Assembly: GCF_907177275.1 (NCBI RefSeq) | Contig: NZ_CAJSLV010000013.1 | Location: 124,001-188,000 of the forward strand | Reading direction: 5' to 3' | DNA from: Actinacidiphila cocklensis | Lineage (GTDB): Bacteria > Actinomycetota > Actinomycetes > Streptomycetales > Streptomycetaceae | DNA: 64,000 bases | Shown here: piece after piece, positions 8,416 to 16,238 of the stretch | Layout: each line of letters starts with the position of its first letter | How positions within the stretch are numbered: the stretch's first letter is position 1 | Program-made: the position numbers and the translations under genes | The notes under the pieces: generated by a model | The model's input: only the letters and a program-made list of their open reading frames with translations | What the model was told of the DNA's origin: nothing | Database searches by the model: none

Positions 8416-9048
8416 TCAGCTGCGGTCCGTACCAATGGTGTCTGGGGCGCCGGCGGTGAGCAGCGACAGGATCGTGGTGCTGACCAGTTCGCCGGCGGTA
8501 TCGGCATCGGTCCGCCCCGAGCCCACCTGCTCCGCGGCCAGGTGCATCAGCGTGTAGACGGTGGCGACCAGCCAGTCCAGCGGCAGGTCGTCGCGGAAGG
8601 CGCCCTCGTCCCGGCCGCGGGCCAGCAGCCGCTCGATCCGGTCGAGCACCAGCTCCGCGTATCCGCGCAGCCGGTCAGGCGGCAGGTTCGCCGACGCCAC
8701 CAGGTAGAGGTTGCGGTGCCGTTCGAGCACCTGCCAGGACGAGCCGAGCAGCCGGGCGAGCACCTCCCGCGGCGGCCCCTCGTCGAGCGGCAGCTCCGTC
8801 AGCGCCCGGTCGGTCTGCGCGAAGGCCCGCTGCAGCGCGGCGTCCACCAGCGCCTCGCGGGTCGGGAAGTGCGAGTAGAGGGTGACCCGGCTGACCCCCG
8901 CGGCCCGCGCGATCGCCGACATGTTGAACTCCCGGTCGGCGGGCACGCACTCCAGAGCGGCGTCCAGGATCGCGGCGATGCTCCGCTCGGCGTCCGATCG
9001 GCGGCGCCTCCCGGCGTCGCCGCGCCGGATCGGCGAGTGATCGTCCAT
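8416..9048 (-). CDS. TetR family transcriptional regulator
   Basis: 210 residues. The N-terminal helix-turn-helix covers about residues 40-65 (MSAIARAAGVSRVTLYSHFP, then TREALVDAAL), a canonical TetR DNA-binding domain; the remaining helical domain would bind an unknown ligand. The start is the ATG at 9048, inside a basic leader (IRRGDAGRRRRSDAE). It is divergent from the cation/proton antiporter gene 235 bp away, so the antiporter is a natural target. The gap contains the AT-richer stretch ATAGTGGGCGTATAGG near 9150, which may hold its promoter, and the GTTGT/ACAAC palindrome nearer the antiporter. Confidence 0.85.
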   Translation of the reverse strand: MDDHSPIRRGDAGRRRRSDAERSIAAILDAALECVPADREFNMSAIARAAGVSRVTLYSHFPTREALVDAALQRAFAQTDRALTELPLDEGPPREVLARLLGSSWQVLERHRNLYLVASANLPPDRLRGYAELVLDRIERLLARGRDEGAFRDDLPLDWLVATVYTLMHLAAEQVGSGRTDADTAGELVSTTILSLLTAGAPDTIGTDRS

Positions 9049-9256
9049 GCCTGTGAGGATATCCGGACGGGCGGCGACCGCGGAGCGCCCGGCGGCCGCC
9101 CGGGGACGGCCCGCGGAGGGAAGCGTGGAGCCGTAGGCCTGACGCTCATAGTGGGCGTATAGGCGCTCTGTAGCCGGTCCCGGCAGAATCGGCGGACGCC
9201 GAGTGGGGTGCCTGGTGGGACCGGTCCACGACCGCCGGCGTGCGGCGACGTCAGAT

Positions 9257-9270
9257 GTTGTGCGGACAAC
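9257..9270. promoter_or_regulatory. Palindrome in front of the antiporter gene
   Basis: GTTGT-GCGG-ACAAC, a perfect 5-4-5 inverted repeat ending 13 bases before the antiporter ATG and just ahead of its ribosome site. It shares the GTTGT/ACAAC half-sites of the operator at 8112, so the MarR protein encoded at 7610-8056 might also act here. Confidence 0.45.
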
Positions 9271-9283
9271 GGGAGGGCACGCC

Positions 9284-10540
9284 ATGTCGAGCCATCAAGT
9301 GCAGTTGCTGTTCGTCGACCTCGCGCTCATCGTGATCGTGGCGCGCTTACTGGGCCGGGTGGCGGCACGCTACGGGCAGCCCGCGGTGATCGGTGAGATC
9401 CTCGGCGGGATCCTGCTCGGTCCCACGGTTCTCGGCGGCGCGGTCGACACGCTCTTTCCCGCGGGTGTGCGTCCGGTGCTGACCGGCCTGGCCGACGTCG
9501 GGGTGGCGCTGTTCATGTTCACCGTCGGCCTGGAGATCGAGACCCGGCACCTGCGCGGCCGGGGCCGGCTGACCGCGGGCACCGCGCTCGGCTCGATGCT
9601 CGTGCCGTTCTCGCTGGGCGTCGCCATGGCCTTCTACCTGCTGCGCAACCACCCGACCGACCGGCACGGGGCCTTCATCGTCTTCGTCGGCCTGTCGGTG
9701 TCGGTGACGGCCTTTCCGGTACTCGCCAGGATCCTCACCGACCGCGGCCTGTCCCGCACCGCGCTGGGCGGCATCGCGCTGGCGACGGCCGCCGTGGTCG
9801 ACGTGCTGGCCTGGACCGGGCTCGCCGGGGTCCAGGCCGCCGCCGCGGGCGGCGGCGACCACTGGCGGCTCTTCCTCGCCGCTCCCTACCTGCTGGCCGT
9901 CGTCCTCGTCGTACGCCCGCTGCTGCGCCGGCTGGTCGGCGACGGCACCCCGGCCCGGCCGCAGAGCCCGAGCGCGGTGCTCGTGGTGCTGGTCGGCATC
10001 CTGCTGTCGGCCGCGGCGACCGAGGCGATGGGCCTGCACTTCATCTTCGGCGCCTTCATCTTCGGACTGGCCACCCCCAAGGGCGTCGCCGTCCAGGCCT
10101 TCCACACCGAGATCACCGAGCACGTCGGGCGGATCTCCGGGCTGCTGCTGCCGGTCTACTTCATGGTGGCGGGACTCGGCGTGGACCTGCGGCACTTCGG
10201 CGCGACCCAGGCCGGCGAGATGGGCGTCATCCTGCTGGTCGCGGTGGCCGGGAAGTTCGGCGGCACCTACGTCGCCGCGCGGCTGCTGCGGCTTCCCGGC
10301 CGCCCGGCCTGCGCACTTGCAGCGCTGATGAACACCCGCGGCCTGACCGAACTGGTGATCCTCGGCGTGGGCCGGCAACTGGGCCTGCTGGACGGCCCGT
10401 TGTACTCGCTGATGGTCGTGATGGCGGTCGTCACCACGATGATGACCGGCCCGCTGCTGAACCGGATCTACCACCGCCCGGTCGAGGTGCCCGAGGCGCG
10501 CGTCGTCCGGCGGCGGGAGGAGGAGAAGGCGGCGTCGTAG
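9284..10540 (+). CDS. Cation:proton antiporter (CPA2, KefB/NapA-like) with a TTA codon
   Basis: 418 residues with about twelve hydrophobic segments, matching the CPA2 family of Na+ or K+/H+ antiporters: GQPAVIGEILGGILLGPTVLG near the start, FMFTVGLEIETRHLRGRG, SVTAFPVLARIL and the C-terminal MNTRGLTELVILGVGRQLGL. It would exchange a monovalent cation for protons across the membrane and help control pH or turgor. There is no C-terminal RCK/TrkA domain. The ATG at 9284 follows GGGAGGG. Codon 22 (9347-9349) is TTA, the rare leucine codon read only by the developmentally controlled bldA tRNA in Streptomyces, so translation is probably limited to late growth. The divergent TetR gene and the palindrome at 9257 suggest transcriptional control as well. 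Confidence 0.9.
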   Translation: MSSHQVQLLFVDLALIVIVARLLGRVAARYGQPAVIGEILGGILLGPTVLGGAVDTLFPAGVRPVLTGLADVGVALFMFTVGLEIETRHLRGRGRLTAGTALGSMLVPFSLGVAMAFYLLRNHPTDRHGAFIVFVGLSVSVTAFPVLARILTDRGLSRTALGGIALATAAVVDVLAWTGLAGVQAAAAGGGDHWRLFLAAPYLLAVVLVVRPLLRRLVGDGTPARPQSPSAVLVVLVGILLSAAATEAMGLHFIFGAFIFGLATPKGVAVQAFHTEITEHVGRISGLLLPVYFMVAGLGVDLRHFGATQAGEMGVILLVAVAGKFGGTYVAARLLRLPGRPACALAALMNTRGLTELVILGVGRQLGLLDGPLYSLMVVMAVVTTMMTGPLLNRIYHRPVEVPEARVVRRREEEKAAS

Positions 10541-10670
10541 CGCCTGCCGGCGCAGGGCCTGCCCCCGCGGGGCCGAAAGGCATGGCCGAGGATGTCGAGA
10601 ACGGCACGGCGGCGCCGTCCCAGGGGTGGATGCCCCCACGATGGCGCCATCTCGGCAAGGGAGACCCGGT

Positions 10671-11111
10671 ATGACGATCCAGCGGTTGGACAACGTCCTC
10701 ATCGTTGTCGACGACCTCGACGCGGCCATTGCCTTCTTCGTCGAACTCGGCATGGAGCTGGAGGGCAAGGGGCCGGTCGAGGGGCGCTGGGTCGAGCGGG
10801 TCATCGGGCTCGACGGCGTCCGGCAGGACGTCGCCATGCTCCGGGTCCCCGGCGGCCCCGGCCGCGTCGAGCTGGCGAGGTTCCACGCGCCGAAGGCGAT
10901 CAGTCCCGAGCCCAGGGACGCGCCGGTGAACACCCTGGGCATCCGCCGCGTCATGTTCGCCGTCGACGACATCGACGACACCGTCGCCCGGCTGCGCACC
11001 CACGGCGCCGAGCTGGTCGGCGAGGTGGAGCGGTACGGGGACGTCTACCGGCTCTGCTACGTCCGCGGCCCCGAGGGCATCGTCGTCGGACTGGCCGAGC
11101 AACTCGGCTGA
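10671..11111 (+). CDS. VOC (glyoxalase/bleomycin-resistance) family protein
   Basis: 146 residues with two beta-alpha-beta-beta-beta halves of the vicinal oxygen chelate fold: LDNVLIVVDDLDAAIAFF opens the first and IRRVMFAVDDIDDTVARL the second; YVRGPEGIVVGLAEQLG closes it. VOC proteins bind a divalent metal and act as lyases, dioxygenases or drug-binding proteins; no specific role is evident. The ATG at 10671 follows a GGGAG site. It stands alone, 130 bp after the antiporter stop, with a strong terminator behind it. Confidence 0.85.
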   Translation: MTIQRLDNVLIVVDDLDAAIAFFVELGMELEGKGPVEGRWVERVIGLDGVRQDVAMLRVPGGPGRVELARFHAPKAISPEPRDAPVNTLGIRRVMFAVDDIDDTVARLRTHGAELVGEVERYGDVYRLCYVRGPEGIVVGLAEQLG

Positions 11112-11124
11112 GCGCGCAGGGCGC

Positions 11125-11182
11125 TCGGGCGCACCCGAGGTGGGGCCGCCCGCGGCAGGGTGGCCCCACCCGAGGCGCCCGA
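11125..11182 (+). terminator. Terminator of the VOC gene
   Basis: A two-part stem: 11125-11132 pairs with 11175-11182 and 11139-11147 pairs perfectly with 11162-11170, around a GC-rich loop. It begins 13 bases after the VOC stop codon. Confidence 0.65.
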
Positions 11183-11200
11183 AAATTCTCGGGAGAACCG

Positions 11201-11230
11201 TTGACGCGAGTGTGGGAGCGCTCCCATTAT
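11201..11230 (+). promoter_or_regulatory. Promoter with CebR-type operator for the pectin lyase gene
   Basis: A -35 box TTGACG (11201-11206) and a -10 box CATTAT (11225-11230) are 18 bases apart, and between them lies the perfect palindrome TGGGAGCGCTCCCA (11213-11226). That sequence is the CebR box of Streptomyces, bound by a LacI-family repressor that senses cello-oligosaccharides. A degenerate copy, TGGGAACGCTCTTT, follows at 11234-11247. Confidence 0.85.
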
Positions 11231-11245
11231 GCCTGGGAACGCTCT

Positions 11246-11259
11246 TTGGAACGTTCCAA
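11246..11259. promoter_or_regulatory. Second LacI-type palindrome
   Basis: TTGGAACGTTCCAA, a perfect 14-bp palindrome with the central CG typical of LacI-family operators, about 20 bases downstream of the CebR box and within the probable 5' leader of the pectin lyase mRNA. It differs enough from the CebR box that a second LacI regulator may bind it. Confidence 0.55.
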
Positions 11260-11310
11260 GCGTTCCGTTCCCTTCACGGTTTCCTTCTTCCCCCCACACC
11301 TGGAGGATCC

Positions 11311-13608
11311 ATGACCACCCGTCGGAAACGTGCGCGCCGCCGCGCCTGGGCGGCGTCGGCGGTCGGCGCGCTCATCGCGGCCGGCACCACCTGGGCGGTG
11401 CAGGCCGCACCTGCCGCCGCGGCACCCGCCGCGGCCGGCTGCAGCGTCGCCTACACCATCACCAACTCCTGGCAGGGCGGCTTCGGAGCCGACGTCGAGA
11501 TCACCAACCTCGGTGACGCGGTGTCGTCCTGGAGCCTGAAGTGGACCTTCGGGTCCGGGCAGACGGTGACGTCGGCGTGGAACGCCGACGTCACGCTCAA
11601 CAGCAGCCAGGTCACGGCGACCAGCCTCACCTACAACGGCGCGATACCGACCGGAGGTTCGACCTCCTTCGGCTTCAACGGGGCCGTGTCCGGCTCCGGT
11701 ACGGCCACTGTCCCGGCGTCCTTCACGCTCAACGGCGTGGCCTGCACCGGCGCCACGACCACCACTCCGCCGACCACACCCGTCACCACGCCGCCCACCA
11801 CCCCGGTGACCACGCCGCCGACCACCCCGCCGACCACCACCCCGCCGCAGGCCGGCCAGGGCCGCCAGGTCGAGAAGCTCGACCGCGGGGTGATCTCGGT
11901 GCGCAGCGGCAGCGGCAACCTGGTGTCGTGGCGCTGGCTGGGCACCGACCCGGACAACGTCGCCTTCAACGTCTACCGCGGCGGCACCAAGGTCAACTCC
12001 TCGCCGCTGACCGGCGCGACGGACTACCTGGACTCGGGCGCCGCGGCCGACGCGTCCTACACGGTGCGGGCCGTGGTCAACGGCACCGAGCAGGCCGCCT
12101 CGCCCGCGTCGCTGTCCTTCGCGAACGGCTACCACGACGTCCCGATCACGCCCCCGGCCGGCGGCACCACCCCCGACGGCGTCGCCTACACCTACGAGGC
12201 GAACGACGCCTCGATCGGCGACCTCAACGGCGACGGCCGGCTCGACCTCGTACTGAAGTGGTATCCCACCAACTCCAAGGACAACTCCCAGTCCGGCTAC
12301 ACCGGAGACACCATCCTGGACGGCATCACCCTGGACGGCACCCGGCTGTGGCGCATCGACCTGGGCCGCAACATCCGCTCGGGCGCGCACTACACGCAGT
12401 TCCAGGTCTACGACTACGACGGCGACGGCAAGGCCGAGGTCGTCACGAAGACCGCGGACGGCACGACCGACGGCACCGGCAAGGTGATCGGCAGCTCCAG
12501 CGCCGACTACCGCAACTCCTCCGGCTACGTCCTGTCGGGCCCGGAGTACCTGAGCGTCTTCAACGGGCAGACCGGCGCCGCGATGCAGACGGTCGACTAC
12601 GACCCGCCGCGCGGCACCGTCTCCTCCTGGGGCGACTCCTACGGCAACCGGGTGGACCGCTTCCTGGCCGGAACCGCCTACCTCGACGGCCAGCGGCCCT
12701 CGATCATCATGGCCCGCGGCTACTACACCCGGACCGTGATCGCCGCCTGGGACTGGCGCAACGGCCGGCTCACCGAGCGCTGGCGCTTCGACAGCAACGA
12801 CTCGGGCAACAGCGCCTACGCCGGCCAGGGCGACCACCAGCTCGCCACCGCCGACCTCGACGGCGACGGCAAGGACGAGATCGAGTACGGCGCCATGGCC
12901 GTCGACGACAACGGCGCCCGGCTGTGGAACACCGGCCAGGGCCACGGCGACGCGCTGCACGTCGGCGACCTCGACCCCGCGCACCCCGGCCAGGAGGTCT
13001 TCAAGGTCGACGAGGACACCTCCAAGCTCGCCGCCTGGTTCGCCGACGCCAAGACCGGCAAGATCCTCTGGTCCAACCCCAGTTGCGGCTGCGACAACGG
13101 CCGCGGGGTCTCCGACGACGTCTACGCGGGCAGCCCGGGCGCCGAGTCCTGGTCGTCGGGCGTCAGCGGCCTGTACAGCGTGGGCGGCCAGAACATCGGC
13201 CGCAAGCCCGGCTCGGCGAACTTCCTGGCCTGGTGGGACGGCGACCCGGTACGCGAACTGCTGGACGGCACCCACATCGACAAGTACGGCACCAGCTCCG
13301 ACGCCCGGCTGCTGACCGCCTCGGGCGTGCACTCCAACAACGGCACCAAGGCGACCCCGACCCTGTCCGGCGACCTGTTCGGCGACTGGCGCGAGGAGGT
13401 CATCTGGCCCACCAGCGACAACCGGGCGCTGCGGATCTACGCCACCCCCGACCCGACCGACCTGCGGATCACCACCCTGCTGCACGACACGCAGTACCGC
13501 ACCGCGATCGCCTGGCAGAACACCGCCTACAACCAGCCGCCGCACCCCAGCTTCTTCCTCGGCGACGGCATGCCCACCGCACCCCGCCCCACCGTCTACA
13601 CTCCCTGA
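11311..13608 (+). CDS. Secreted CBM2-rhamnogalacturonan lyase (PL11)
   Basis: 765 residues. Residues 1-43 are a basic, alanine-rich signal peptide; 44-145 form a family-2 cellulose-binding module bounded by two cysteines (CSVAYTI...GVAC) with the surface tryptophans of that family; 146-190 are a Thr/Pro linker of repeated TTPPTTP; the rest is a family-11 polysaccharide lyase. The lyase starts with VEKLDRGVISV and carries calcium-binding loops such as DLNGDGRLDL, DYDGDGKAEV and DLDGDGKDEI. It would cleave rhamnogalacturonan-I by beta-elimination outside the cell while the CBM anchors it to cellulose. The ATG at 11311 follows GGAGG. The CebR-type operator implies induction by cellulose breakdown products rather than pectin itself, fitting an enzyme that clears pectin from plant walls. 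Confidence 0.93.
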   Translation: MTTRRKRARRRAWAASAVGALIAAGTTWAVQAAPAAAAPAAAGCSVAYTITNSWQGGFGADVEITNLGDAVSSWSLKWTFGSGQTVTSAWNADVTLNSSQVTATSLTYNGAIPTGGSTSFGFNGAVSGSGTATVPASFTLNGVACTGATTTTPPTTPVTTPPTTPVTTPPTTPPTTTPPQAGQGRQVEKLDRGVISVRSGSGNLVSWRWLGTDPDNVAFNVYRGGTKVNSSPLTGATDYLDSGAAADASYTVRAVVNGTEQAASPASLSFANGYHDVPITPPAGGTTPDGVAYTYEANDASIGDLNGDGRLDLVLKWYPTNSKDNSQSGYTGDTILDGITLDGTRLWRIDLGRNIRSGAHYTQFQVYDYDGDGKAEVVTKTADGTTDGTGKVIGSSSADYRNSSGYVLSGPEYLSVFNGQTGAAMQTVDYDPPRGTVSSWGDSYGNRVDRFLAGTAYLDGQRPSIIMARGYYTRTVIAAWDWRNGRLTERWRFDSNDSGNSAYAGQGDHQLATADLDGDGKDEIEYGAMAVDDNGARLWNTGQGHGDALHVGDLDPAHPGQEVFKVDEDTSKLAAWFADAKTGKILWSNPSCGCDNGRGVSDDVYAGSPGAESWSSGVSGLYSVGGQNIGRKPGSANFLAWWDGDPVRELLDGTHIDKYGTSSDARLLTASGVHSNNGTKATPTLSGDLFGDWREEVIWPTSDNRALRIYATPDPTDLRITTLLHDTQYRTAIAWQNTAYNQPPHPSFFLGDGMPTAPRPTVYTP

Positions 13609-13625
13609 CCCGGACGGCGGACCGC

Positions 13626-13677
13626 GCGCGACGACGGCGGGCGGGGGGACACGCTGCCCCCCGCCCGCTCGTCGCGC
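13626..13677 (+). terminator. Terminator of the PL11 gene
   Basis: A long hairpin: nine perfect outer pairs (13626-13634 with 13669-13677), a two-base bulge, then twelve perfect inner pairs (13637-13648 with 13657-13668) around an 8-base loop, starting 17 bases past the stop. Confidence 0.75.
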
Positions 13678-13700
13678 ACCGCCCCGGGGAAGATGGCGGG

Positions 13701-14534
13701 ATGCCGTTCACACTCAGTCATCCCGCCGCCGTGCTGCCGATGCTGCGCGACGGCCGGCCCCGCGGACCGCTGGTGGCCTCGGCTCTGGTCGCCGGGTCGC
13801 TGGCGCCCGACATCCCGTACTTCACCGACTCGCTGGTGCACGGCACCTTCGGCTTCGGGGTGTTCACCCACAGCCCGCTCGGCGTGCCCACCGCCGACGT
13901 GGCGATCGCCGCGGTGCTCGCCGCCGGCTGGCACTGGCTGCTGCGCGAGCCGCTGGTCGCGCTGCTGCCCGACCGGTGGGCGGACGCCGCCGACGCCATG
14001 ACCGCGCCGACCGGGCGGACCCGCGGGCTCGCGGGCGCCGGCCGCTTCGCCCTGTCCGCGGCCGCCGGCGCGGCGACGCATGTGGCCTGGGACGCCTTCA
14101 CCCACGGCGGCCGGGCCGGCGTGCGGCTGCTGCCGGTGCTGGACCGTACGGTGCTGGGCCGGCCCCTCTACTACGACCTCCAGTTCGGGTCGTCCGTCCT
14201 GGGCCTCGGCGTCGTCGGCTGGTACGTGGCGCGCACCCTGCGCGCCGCTCCCGCGGACGCGACCGCGCCGCGCGCGGCCTCCGTGCCCGTACGGCGGCGG
14301 CCGCGGCTCTCGGCCCGTACCAGGATCGCCGCGACCGCCCTGGTCGGCGCGGCGGCGCTGGCCGGGGCCGCGGCACGGCTGGCCCGCTGGGACGACGGCC
14401 CGCTGCGCAGCGCCGGGGTCCTCGACCTCGTGCCGACCGTCGCCTTCGGCGGCGGCGCGGGCGCCGCGGTCGGCCTGGCCTGCTACGCGGCCGTGGCTCG
14501 TACCGCGCTGGGGCGCCGGGGGACCGCGGCGTGA
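13701..14534 (+). CDS. DUF4184 family integral membrane protein
   Basis: 277 residues with five or six hydrophobic segments. The N-terminus MPFTLSHPAAVLPMLRD followed by GSLAPDIPYFTD, TWDAFTHG-like VAWDAFTHGG and scattered histidines is characteristic of DUF4184, a family of membrane proteins resembling the YdjM/metal-dependent membrane hydrolases. No activity has been established to my knowledge; the conserved His/Asp residues suggest metal binding and perhaps lipid or undecaprenyl-like substrates. Its TGA overlaps the GTG start of the next gene by three bases, so the two are translationally coupled. Confidence 0.75.
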   Translation: MPFTLSHPAAVLPMLRDGRPRGPLVASALVAGSLAPDIPYFTDSLVHGTFGFGVFTHSPLGVPTADVAIAAVLAAGWHWLLREPLVALLPDRWADAADAMTAPTGRTRGLAGAGRFALSAAAGAATHVAWDAFTHGGRAGVRLLPVLDRTVLGRPLYYDLQFGSSVLGLGVVGWYVARTLRAAPADATAPRAASVPVRRRPRLSARTRIAATALVGAAALAGAAARLARWDDGPLRSAGVLDLVPTVAFGGGAGAAVGLACYAAVARTALGRRGTAA

Positions 14535-15259
14535 ACGGCTGGGCGGACGCGCTGGCGCTGGCCGGGATAGTGCTGGCCGGCTCGACGGTGCAGCGGATGT
14601 CGGGCATGGGCTTCGCGCTCGTTGCGGTGCCCGCGCTGGTGCTGCTGATCGGCCCCACGCACGGCGTCGCGCTGGCCAACTGCGCGTCGGGCGTGATCAG
14701 TGCGGTGGGCCTGATCGACACCTGGCGCCAGGTGCGGCTGGCCGCGATGGCGCCGCTGGTCGTCGCGGCGGCCTGCACGGTGCCCGCCGGCACCTGGGCG
14801 CTGCGCCACGTTCCCGAGCCCGACCTGCTCACCGGAATGGGCCTGCTGGTCACCGTGTCCGTCGCGGTGATCGCCAGCGGCGTGCGGGTGCCGGCGCTGC
14901 GCGGCCGCGGGGGAGCGGTCACCGCCGGCGCGGCCAGCGGCTTCATGAACGCCTCCGCAGGGGTCGGCGGCCCGGCCGTGTCGCTCTACGCGGTCAACGC
15001 AGAGTGGACGGTCGCGGAGTTCGTGCCCAACGCGCAGTTCTACGGCGTCGTGGTCAACGCCCTGTCGCTGGGCGCCAAGGGCGTACCGCACCTCTCGACG
15101 CCGGTGTGGGCGCTGGCCGGCGCGGGCATGGCCGTCGGCACCCTCGCGGGCCGGGTGCTCGCCGCCCGGGTGCCGGAGCGCTGGGCGCGGCTGACCATCC
15201 TGCTGCTCGCGCTGACGGGTGGCCTGACCACCCTGGTCAAGGGCATAGGGGAGTGGTGA
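14531..15259 (+). CDS. TSUP family (TauE/SafE) anion exporter
   Basis: 242 residues, about eight hydrophobic segments, of the sulfite exporter TauE/SafE family (DUF81). Two related halves are visible: MSGMGFALVAVPALVLLIGP near the start, and GAASGFMNASAGVGGPAVSLY in the second half, the latter being the signature of the family. Members move sulfite, sulfoacetate or other small organosulfur anions. The GTG start at 14531 overlaps the stop of the DUF4184 gene (GTGA), so it is the second cistron of a two-gene operon ended by a strong hairpin. The substrate and the link to the DUF4184 protein are unknown. Confidence 0.85.
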   Translation: MNGWADALALAGIVLAGSTVQRMSGMGFALVAVPALVLLIGPTHGVALANCASGVISAVGLIDTWRQVRLAAMAPLVVAAACTVPAGTWALRHVPEPDLLTGMGLLVTVSVAVIASGVRVPALRGRGGAVTAGAASGFMNASAGVGGPAVSLYAVNAEWTVAEFVPNAQFYGVVVNALSLGAKGVPHLSTPVWALAGAGMAVGTLAGRVLAARVPERWARLTILLLALTGGLTTLVKGIGEW

Positions 15260-15260
15260 C

Positions 15261-15287
15261 GCGGGGCCGCCGTCGCGGCGGCCCCGC
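15261..15287 (+). terminator. Terminator of the DUF4184-TSUP operon
   Basis: A perfect 11-bp GC stem (15261-15271 with 15277-15287) with a five-base loop, immediately after the TSUP stop codon. Confidence 0.8.
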
Positions 15288-15467
15288 CTGCACGGCCGCC
15301 GGCTGAGCGAGGCAACCTTCCGGCGGTGCCAGGTGGTTGCAGAGGTATGGGCACTGACATACGCACCGGCCGCGCCCCGCGCGAGCCTTTCCCGTGCGGC
15401 ATCGGTCCGCCGCCGCAGGCGTGACTCCCCGCCTCCGCACCCTCCTTGCACCGAAGGGCTCCACCCC

Positions 15468-16238
15468 ATGCCTTCCCCCTCCCCTCGCGCCCTGCTGACC
15501 GGGCTGGGCGCGGCGGCGATCGCCGTCCTCGCCGGCTGCGGCACACCTGTCGGCACGGCCGCGCAGGACCGGGCCGCGCCCGTCGTCGCCGACGACCTGC
15601 CGCCGGGCAGTGCCACGACGACCGCGCCGGCGCCGACCCCCGCCCCGCCCCGGCAGCTGGCAGGGGTCGGCCCGCGGACGCTGGCCCGAATACCGCAGCA
15701 GACCCGGCAGGTCGTGCTGGTGACGGGGCGGTCGCGCGACTCGTCCGACGCCACGGTCGTCCTCTACCGGCGGACCGCGGACGGCGGCTGGAAGCCGGGC
15801 GCCGCCTGGCCCGCGCACAACGCCAAGGACGGCTGGACCACCGACCACCACGCGGGCGATCTGCGGTCCCCGATCGGGGTGTTCACCCTCTCGGACGCCG
15901 GCGGCCTGCGCTCCGACCCGGGCACGAGACTCCCGTACCACCACTCCGGCGGCTTCGACATCGGCGGCCGCGGCTTCCGCGGGGAGCCGCTCGCCGGGTC
16001 CTTCGACTACGTCGTCGCGATCGACTACAACCGCGCGACCGGCGTGACCCCGCTGGACTGGACCCGCCCGATGGGTGCGTCGCGGGGCGGCGGCATCTGG
16101 CTGCACGTCGACCACGGCGGCCCCACCCACGGCTGCGTCAGCGTGTCCGAGTCGCACATGAAGCAGCTGCTCGCCGCCCTCGACCCGGCCCTGCACCCGG
16201 TCGTCGTCATGGGTGACGCGGCCTCACTGGCCGGCTGA
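15468..16238 (+). CDS. L,D-transpeptidase-family lipoprotein
   Basis: 256 residues. Residues 1-24 are a lipoprotein signal with lipobox LAGC (Cys24); a Pro/Thr-rich spacer follows to about residue 65; the rest is a YkuD-like L,D-transpeptidase domain ending in GGGIWLHVDHGGPTHGCVSV, in which His221-Gly-Cys223 supplies the catalytic cysteine. Such enzymes form 3-3 cross-links in peptidoglycan or attach proteins to it; this compact subfamily may instead have hydrolytic or scavenger roles. The ATG at 15468 has only a weak ribosome site (GAAGGG), and no better start was found. The final 15 bases overlap the end of the convergent NmrA-type gene. Confidence 0.85.
   Translation: MPSPSPRALLTGLGAAAIAVLAGCGTPVGTAAQDRAAPVVADDLPPGSATTTAPAPTPAPPRQLAGVGPRTLARIPQQTRQVVLVTGRSRDSSDATVVLYRRTADGGWKPGAAWPAHNAKDGWTTDHHAGDLRSPIGVFTLSDAGGLRSDPGTRLPYHHSGGFDIGGRGFRGEPLAGSFDYVVAIDYNRATGVTPLDWTRPMGASRGGGIWLHVDHGGPTHGCVSVSESHMKQLLAALDPALHPVVVMGDAASLAG

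Noticed and set aside
8067..8459. Possible small gene between the MarR and TetR genes
   Set aside because: No conserved-looking sequence, no ribosome site, and it runs into the TetR gene antisense.
9138..9175. An inverted repeat around CATAGTGGGCGTATAG as the TetR operator
   Set aside because: The arms match too poorly to support; kept only as a possible promoter region in the TetR entry.
11760..11860. Tandem repeats near 11.8 kb as a CRISPR or minisatellite
   Set aside because: They encode the Thr/Pro linker TTPPTTP between the CBM2 and lyase domains in frame.
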